NCBI RefSeq assembly: GCF_040054535.1
Contig: NC_090789.1
Coordinates: 9,621,973-9,685,972, forward strand
From: Antennarius striatus
Taxonomy: Eukaryota > Chordata > Actinopteri > Lophiiformes > Antennariidae
Direction: 5' to 3'
DNA: 64,000 bases
Position numbers and translations under genes: made by a program. Positions within the stretch are counted from its first letter, which is position 1, and every line of letters begins with the position of its first letter. Positions 58,039-64,000 of the stretch are shown in pieces. Under the pieces are notes generated by a model that was not told the DNA's origin, did not search any database, and saw nothing but the letters and a program-made list of their open reading frames with translations.

Positions 58039-60584
58039 TTAGAACTTGAGGATGCGATTATTTCCAAAGTCGACAACCACAATAACACCGTCAGGCATCA
58101 CAGCCACCCCGGAGGGCCGATCCATCTGTCCAAAGCCACTCCCTTGCGTGCCAAATTTGCATAAGAAGTTCCCATTGGGCTCGAATACTTGGACTCGGTG
58201 GTTGCGTGAATCTGCTACGATGATGCGATTCTCCTGGTCCACGGCGACACCCTGAGGCCTCAGAAACTGCCCGTTCCCAGTGCCCTCGGAACCCAAAAAG
58301 CGAGCCGACTGGCAGTCTGGTCGGATGACCAGGAGCCGGTGGTTGTTGAAGTCTGTCACTACCAGGTGGTCTTCATGATTAAAGGCCACTCCTCTGGGAG
58401 AGTCAAAGTGTTTCCACAGGGCCCCCTCAAAGCCATACTTGTTGAGGAAAGAGCCGTCAGGGGCGAAGAGCTGCACACGGTGGTTCCTGGTGTCTGAGAC
58501 CAGGATTTTACCCCCAGAGTTGACGGCCACATCCCAGGGATAGTTGAATTGCCCATTCTTGGTACCCTTTTCCCCAAACTTCAGCAGAAACTGGCCCTCT
58601 AAAGTAAACACCTGTCAGACAGAGCGAATGTGTTAGAGCCCAACGTGTTTATACCTGCAGTAGAGAGAATAACCATGAGGAGCTATGTGTTTACATATGA
58701 CCGAGTTCGCCAGATTTCAGAGACTCAAAACAGCCGAATTTAATATTTTACATTTTTCTCCTCACATCTTTTCTGCGGCTTTTGAACTTTTTTCAACACA
58801 CGAGTAAATAAAAGTCCTGCACTTGTACAAAACTAAGCCTGAACGTGTTGATGAAGGCAAAGTGGATGTTCGTACCTGCACACGGTGATTGTCCTTATCA
58901 GCCACAATGATTCGTCTCTGACTGTCACATGCCACCCCCGCTGGACGATCAAACTGACCGGGCCGGGAACCCAGAGAACCAAACTTATGGTGGAAGGCAC
59001 CACAAGGCTTGAAAATCTGGATGGACAAGATTCCATTTTAAGGTTACAAAACTAGAGCCGTCAGTGAACCAGTTCTCCTTTACAGCCGACATTATCACCA
59101 ACACGGAATAGAAGCGGTGCCGCTGTTTGTATAGTGAATAACATATTGGAACAAAAACCAATGCAGTCAGAGACTGCAACGTCCCGCGACACCCTTGAAT
59201 TCAAAATTTTACCCTGACCTACTTCCATAGGTCAAATATCAAAGTTAGTGCACTGACCTACTGTCATTGATCAAAGCACTAGCTTTGATCTATGGTCTTA
59301 CTCACACTGGCCTTCTACCTCGTCTTTCTATCTTATCCTGTTCCTGAGTGTATAAAAGTTAAAATTTGACTTTGACCTAGTTTTCTCAAGGTCAAGATCA
59401 TAATCCCATGTTCATCCCCTTTGCTGCCCGAGTAATCTGCTTTTTGCTGCATCTTTCTATCTGCAACGGTTGCAAAGATATTTGGTGGACGAACGCACAG
59501 ACGAACACACAAACACTGACAATTACAATACATCACCGCTTTGAAGCGGGATGTAAATATATAATAGATAAAAATCAAAGGAAATACAATGGACAGAAAT
59601 GTTCTAAGCGATATAACCCAACTTGTGTATGACTTTGACCAGAGGACCAATCGAGAAAACTGTGTTGTGATTGGAGAGAGACAAACATTGAAGGCAATCG
59701 TCGTACCTGTATGCGGTTGTTACTCCGATCAGCCACCACCACGTATCCCTCCTTGTCCACACTGATGCCCCAGGGACGACACAGCTGCCCGTCTCCCTCC
59801 CCCTCGCAGCCGAAGGAGGACACTTGAGATCCCAGGGAGCCGTAGCTCCTGCCCGACTTCACCATCACCTTGAAGGGGCTACCCTGGATGTGCTGGTTAC
59901 ACACCAACACCGACACCAGGTGCTCCCCCTCAGATTTGGACAAGTAGCTGACGGTGTACGAGCCGTTCTGGTGGTCGGTCACCTCCGCCGCAGACAGATT
60001 ACCATCCGTGACCGACATGACGATCGCGTTCACTGTGTCCCCGCCAGAAAGACGCGGCTCGCCATCGTGGTCGTAACCTATCACAGTGAAGGAGGCCGGC
60101 TTGCCGCGAAGTGCACTTTTTAGGCCCTCGCCATGGGCTTTGGTGACCGGGGCGAATGCACCGCTGCTGATGAGGCCCATGGATTGGATGGCGATGTACA
60201 ACGCCTGTGGGAACCATGATGGAATCCATTTTATAGGTTTGCATGTAAACGAAATGGAGACATCCATACCCAGTCTTTCACATCAAATACCATGATTCAA
60301 TAATGATTAACACGCAGTGATGGCAGCAGCTGTACACCTACCTGGTCCGGAGGAGTGAACATGAAGCGGTCATCCTCTTGCGGCTGCAGCAGGCCTCTCA
60401 AAGCTTTCAGTTCATGGATTTGGGTCAGCATTCGCTCCCTGGCCAGCAGCACATCGAGGTGTCGGCCCTCATCCAGGACCTGGCTGACAGCAGCGATGGT
60501 GCTGTCCAACTTGGTCAGACTCTGGTGCAGTTTCTCCACCTGCAGGTACAGAGACTTGGCCTTTACCTGACGGATCTTCTCCAC
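58039..60584 (-). CDS. trim71: TRIM71/LIN-41, coiled-coil end, filamin domain and NHL repeats (3' part)
   Basis: Heterochronic RNA-binding protein and RING-type E3 ligase of P-bodies that represses mRNAs in stem and progenitor cells. Four in-phase exons: 60584-60342, 60204-59707, 59016-58876 and 58611-58039, giving 484 residues. Human TRIM71 is about 868, so the N-terminal RING, two B-boxes and start of the coiled coil are in an exon beyond base 64000. Exon 60584-60342 encodes the coiled-coil end. Exon 60204-59707 encodes the filamin/ABP280 domain ([40 protein letters not shown]) and the first NHL blade ([20 protein letters not shown]). The next two exons carry further NHL blades, including [39 protein letters not shown] and [14 protein letters not shown]. 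The protein ends [12 protein letters not shown]. Splice borders are GT-AG and no breaks are seen. Its 3' UTR carries let-7 and miR-125 sites. Confidence 0.95.
59150..59550 (-). repeat. Dispersed unclassified repeat, copy 2 (trim71 intron)
   Basis: Reverse-complement relative of the block at 11195-11620, matching over most of its length. It fills most of the 690-bp trim71 intron between 59706 and 59017. Relative to its host gene it has the same orientation as copy 1 has in trak1. Confidence 0.85.
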
Positions 60585-62152
60585 CTGGGAAAAACAGAGA
60601 AGAGTTTAAATGTGAATTTTTCTTCTTTTTTTAGTAACAAAGATACAACCATAAATATTCATGAGGTTTTTCTGTTCTTATGGAAAACATTACTGTAAGA
60701 TAAGCTAAAATTTAAATGAAGTATATATGTGTTTCTAAAGTGTCATAATCTACATTTAGAAGTGCTGCACCCGAATGTACTAACAAACACATCCTGCTCC
60801 AGTTAATCACCTACTGCAGACAGCTACAACCTTGATGACGATTAGAATGTTCCAACATAGATAACCACAAGTTAACTCCCAACATGTAGAAAAACGTCTT
60901 ATTGTTCTCGACCTTGTGTGTGATCTAAACTGTTACGACGCCTGCGCGCGTCTTTATCTAACCCTGCTCTATCCATTTTTTAATAAAAGAAAGCAGCCGG
61001 GTGGGACAGAGTCAGAGTCTACTTTGAATTGCACCAAGTCAAGTGCATCTCTTCTGTGTCTCTCCCTGCTGCAGCTGGTAAAACTTTAAAACCTCTCTGG
61101 GTGCCTTTGTCTGATGACCCTGGTCTAGCTTAGAACAGTTTTTGAGTGAATGTTCGAGATTTAGACCCAACAATTACAAACACAAAACAGACATACCAAT
61201 GAAACAATAAGTCAAAATGTTTCAAAAGCATTGAATTAACACCTTGTAAGAACTCTGCAGCCCTGATTTAGAATCGTGCTTAATTTCAGAAGAGATAATA
61301 AATGCGGACTGAAAGACAGTCTGCTGGTAACTAAACGTCAAACTGTTACCAGCAGGTCTGCTCAGAGGATGGCAGCAATGAGCCGATCCAGCCGAGTCTG
61401 TCAGACATTCAGAGCGAAGAAGAAGATTTGGTAACGTGCGGCTCTTTACTTGCATACCAGTGCTGCCCGGGATCAACGTGTCAATATTAACCAGTCTGGT
61501 AAAGGATTAACGGAGAGGTAGCAGAGGTGGTTACAGGACTCACTTCTGAAACTTTAAACTGGAGCTTCTTCATGCATGAAATAAATGAATAATTAATTGA
61601 TTTCTGGTCAGATGTGGATTTAGCAGTAATTCAACTCTATAAAAGATTCTCTGATCCTGATATACATTTATTTTTCCTTGAATGAAAAAATATCAGCCGA
61701 TGAGCTCTGAATGGACAAAACCCATTTACAGAGAGAGCAAATAAAACTAAAGTGAAGCTTCATTACCATCAAGAAAATGTGACACTTTTCAGTTGCCATT
61801 AGAAACTAAGTAAAATTACAGTTCTGCTGGAGAGACCACAGCAATAAAGAGGGTGGGAGAACCTGAGAAAACAGGACTGGGCTCTCAGTCGTCACCTAAC
61901 AAAAGGACCAATACACAATAGGCTGATACATGTGTGGTTTGAGGGGTGTTTTATAGTGGGGAAGGGCTAAAACAATGGCTCCGCAGGAGAGGGGTCTTTT
62001 GTTAACTCTTGGTAGGAGTGGAACTGAAATTTGCATCTGTGAGACTCAAGTTACACTTTAGAGCCACTGAAGACAAAGACTTAAGCCAGGTTTTCCGATA
62101 AGCAGATAACAAGTGTTGACCTGAAAACACTCAATAGCAGAGCTGCTATTTA

Positions 62153-62275
62153 AAGAAGAAGAAGATATACTTTATTGATCCCCTCGGGGAAATTACATTT
62201 GTCACTCAGGTGTACATTTGTTACATTTTGTGTTAGAACTAAAAAAGTATAAGAGCCAGAGGGAGGAGATTCCTC
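62153..62275 (-). mobile_element. L2/SINE-like 3' tail with (TTC)n end
   Basis: On the minus strand it reads aatttccccgaggggatcaataaagtatatcttcttctt, the standard 3' end of a fish L2-like/SINE group. The same tail type is seen at the end of the SINE near 31005. Confidence 0.7.
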
Positions 62276-63133
62276 ATTCCATTAACCCCTTTGCCACAAA
62301 TTCACAATGAAAATCACACTCAGATTCCACATCACACGTTTTACCCATGAATCTCTACTTTGGTGACCAAGTGCTGAGTCACTGAAGTGACGTCAATCCA
62401 GGCGGCGATCAGCACTGACTCAGACTACATGAAAAGGCCAGCAGAGGCAGTTTCAATATCTGGTGTGACCTGGGTTTGAGCCTGTTGACTGGTAAACAAC
62501 GTTTGTTTACTGGTGAACAGGCACAATCTGAAACTGAAGAATATTACATTTAAAGTGTTCAGAGTGAAAGCTCCATCTAAATTCTATCTTTAACCAATGG
62601 AGATAGTTTTTGTCTAACCCTAACCCTTCACTGGTTGATCAATGTGTTTAACAGACCCTTTTTTTTAAAATGAATTTATTCTTTAAGTGATTCAGCTGTA
62701 TTTGACACACACACGCACACAAACACGTCTTTGTAGTATGCTGGAATTCCTTAAATTCACCATTCTTTAGTGATAATACCGGTTCTCAGTTGTCTCGGAC
62801 TGACCTACACACACCTACATCTAAACTCACGAAAAAACTTGAACATATGACAACAACATAACATGTTGAGTGCGAAATTCAAATCCAGATCTCCACTAAA
62901 AACACCTATTTGGAGGAATTCTGTTGCACAAAATTGAATATCCCACCAAACAGTGGATAAAGAATAACCTTGACTTAGCTTGATCTACAATCTTAATCAA
63001 CGATGTCCGTATTAAAGCACAACAACAATTTTCGAGAAAGGTCACTCACTTTGAAATGTTATTATTGATGACATTTTTGGCTGATTTCCTTCTTTGACTC
63101 AGCTGCTTTAAATCGTCAAGGTTTTCAATACAT

Positions 63134-63200
63134 GTGGGGGCGGCAGTAGCTCAGTCCATTGGGTATTGGGCTGGGGACTGGAGGGTGGCACGCACATACA
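63134..63200 (+). mobile_element. tRNA-like SINE head fragment
   Basis: Begins ggggcggcagtagctcagtcc, a tRNA-like A-box context, then tgggctggggactggagggt, and breaks off into CA-rich sequence without a B box. It is a truncated SINE head. Confidence 0.5.
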
Positions 63201-63480
63201 CACACACGCAAACACTCACACAAACATGTGTGGCAAGTAACAACAAAAAATTATAACGAGTGGAGATATAATTCCCCCTACAAGAGATCAATAATGCTCA
63301 GTTCTTCTTCTACATGCTTATTAAAGGCTCACGAGTTGGGACAAAGGCTTTCGCCATGGTTGACTGTTAATGACTTTATCAGGTCAGGTATTGAGAATGA
63401 GACTTATAATGGTGTAAAAGGATTAAAAGGGGGAACATGGGTAAGTGAAAACCATCAATGTGACATTTTGACCTGCATGC

Positions 63481-63516
63481 ATGCTCACACACGCACACGC
63501 ACACACACACACACAT
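63481..63516. repeat. (CA)n microsatellite
   Basis: Short CA repeat with ACGC interruptions. Confidence 0.85.
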
Positions 63517-63700
63517 TCTGAGTTCAGAGAGTAAGACACAGCTCGGTTTTTATGATGTCACTTAGCCAGTGTTTCTGGAGCTGGTGGGCGTTTGCGTTCT
63601 TAACGTGAATGTTCCTTCGGGCCTACAAAACCCAAGTTTGTGCAGTTGCATTTGTTAAAGAGACTTGTCTGCAACAAAAGCAGAATGAAGTGGAGTCCTC

Positions 63701-63750
63701 TTGGTGAGGGCCTCGCTAGGCCACCTTGGTGAGGGCCTCGCTGGGCCACC
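63701..63750. repeat. 25-bp tandem duplication
   Basis: Two adjacent 25-bp copies (63701-63725 and 63726-63750) begin ttggtgagggcctcgct and end ggccacc. They differ at one base. Confidence 0.95.
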
Positions 63751-63794
63751 CTTTGTGCCACCCTCCAGTCCCCAGACTGGAGGGTGGCACAAAG
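63751..63794. repeat. 20-bp perfect palindrome with 4-nt loop
   Basis: The arms 63751-63770 and 63775-63794 are exact reverse complements separated by ccca. It directly follows the 25-bp tandem duplication. Confidence 0.95.
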
Positions 63795-64000
63795 CCGCTT
63801 AATGTCCGAGTTTCCTCAAGTGTAATTCACAACACCAACCTCTGCCCATCCTTATTGTACTTCCTGAAAACGTCATTACTCTGCCCACCGCGACATAATT
63901 TAATGATATGAAGATATGCCTCTATGACTGTTGATGTTTGACTTTTATTGAAACTGTAAGAGACTGGCAGGAACTGTTTGGAGGCATCTAACTCACTTCA

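Larger units (their letters stand above)
60585..64000 (-). other. trim71 intron (5' exon off the window)
   Basis: No exon encoding a RING finger or B-box is visible on the minus strand, so this 3.4 kb is read as intron leading to the upstream trim71 exon. It contains a LINE/SINE tail at 62153-62275, a SINE-head fragment at 63134-63200 and a palindrome at 63751-63794. Confidence 0.6.

Noticed and set aside
58359..58577. Other-frame minus-strand ORF inside trim71
   Set aside because: It overlaps the NHL-encoding exon, whose blades are unmistakable in the correct frame.

Overview
The window is vertebrate genomic DNA, almost certainly from a teleost fish. Genes are split by GT-AG introns. CA/GT, TATC and AAT microsatellites are abundant, as are fish-type SINE, LINE and MITE fragments. 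The four recognisable genes are vertebrate orthologues whose human counterparts (an SLC22A13-like gene, TRAK1, CCK, TRIM71) lie on the short arm of chromosome 3, as far as I recall. No bacterial, organellar or CRISPR features are present.

Layout. (1) 847-3752, minus: first five coding exons of an SLC22-family organic-ion transporter; the rest lies off the left edge. (2) 3753-8140: intergenic DNA with a mariner-type MITE at 5123-5294 and a CpG-rich probable trak1 promoter and 5' exon near 6180-6720. (3) 8142-18135, plus: trak1, the TRAK/Milton kinesin adaptor. Seventeen exons are resolved; the N-terminal exon and initiator are uncertain. (4) 18136-26350: trak1 3' UTR and repeat-rich intergenic DNA with a dead non-LTR retrotransposon at 24603-25310. 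(5) 26650-30002, minus: complete cholecystokinin gene with TATA box, non-coding exon 1, three coding exons and a poly(A) signal. It lies tail to tail with trak1, the same arrangement as in human. (6) 30100-53160: about 23 kb without a recognisable protein gene. It holds a tRNA-derived SINE, microsatellites, candidate conserved non-coding blocks, an orphan CpG island at 50285-50860, a MITE at 51322-51797 and a likely solo LTR ending near 52530. (7) 53165-60584, minus: 3' part of trim71 (lin-41), with four coding exons and a long 3' UTR. The RING/B-box exon is off the right edge.

Functionally, these genes are neighbours rather than a pathway: membrane transport, mitochondrial trafficking along microtubules, a gut/brain peptide hormone and a heterochronic RNA-binding E3 ligase. 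The most interesting signals are regulatory. The trim71 3' UTR carries a let-7 8-mer, a let-7 7-mer and a miR-125 8-mer within 135 nt, plus a second dense cluster of let-7 7mer-A1 sites about 1.7 kb further on. trak1 has a GC-AG intron, a stop-free in-frame 72-nt intron and an exon whose frame stays open for about 400 nt past its donor. I did not find a wholly new biological system.
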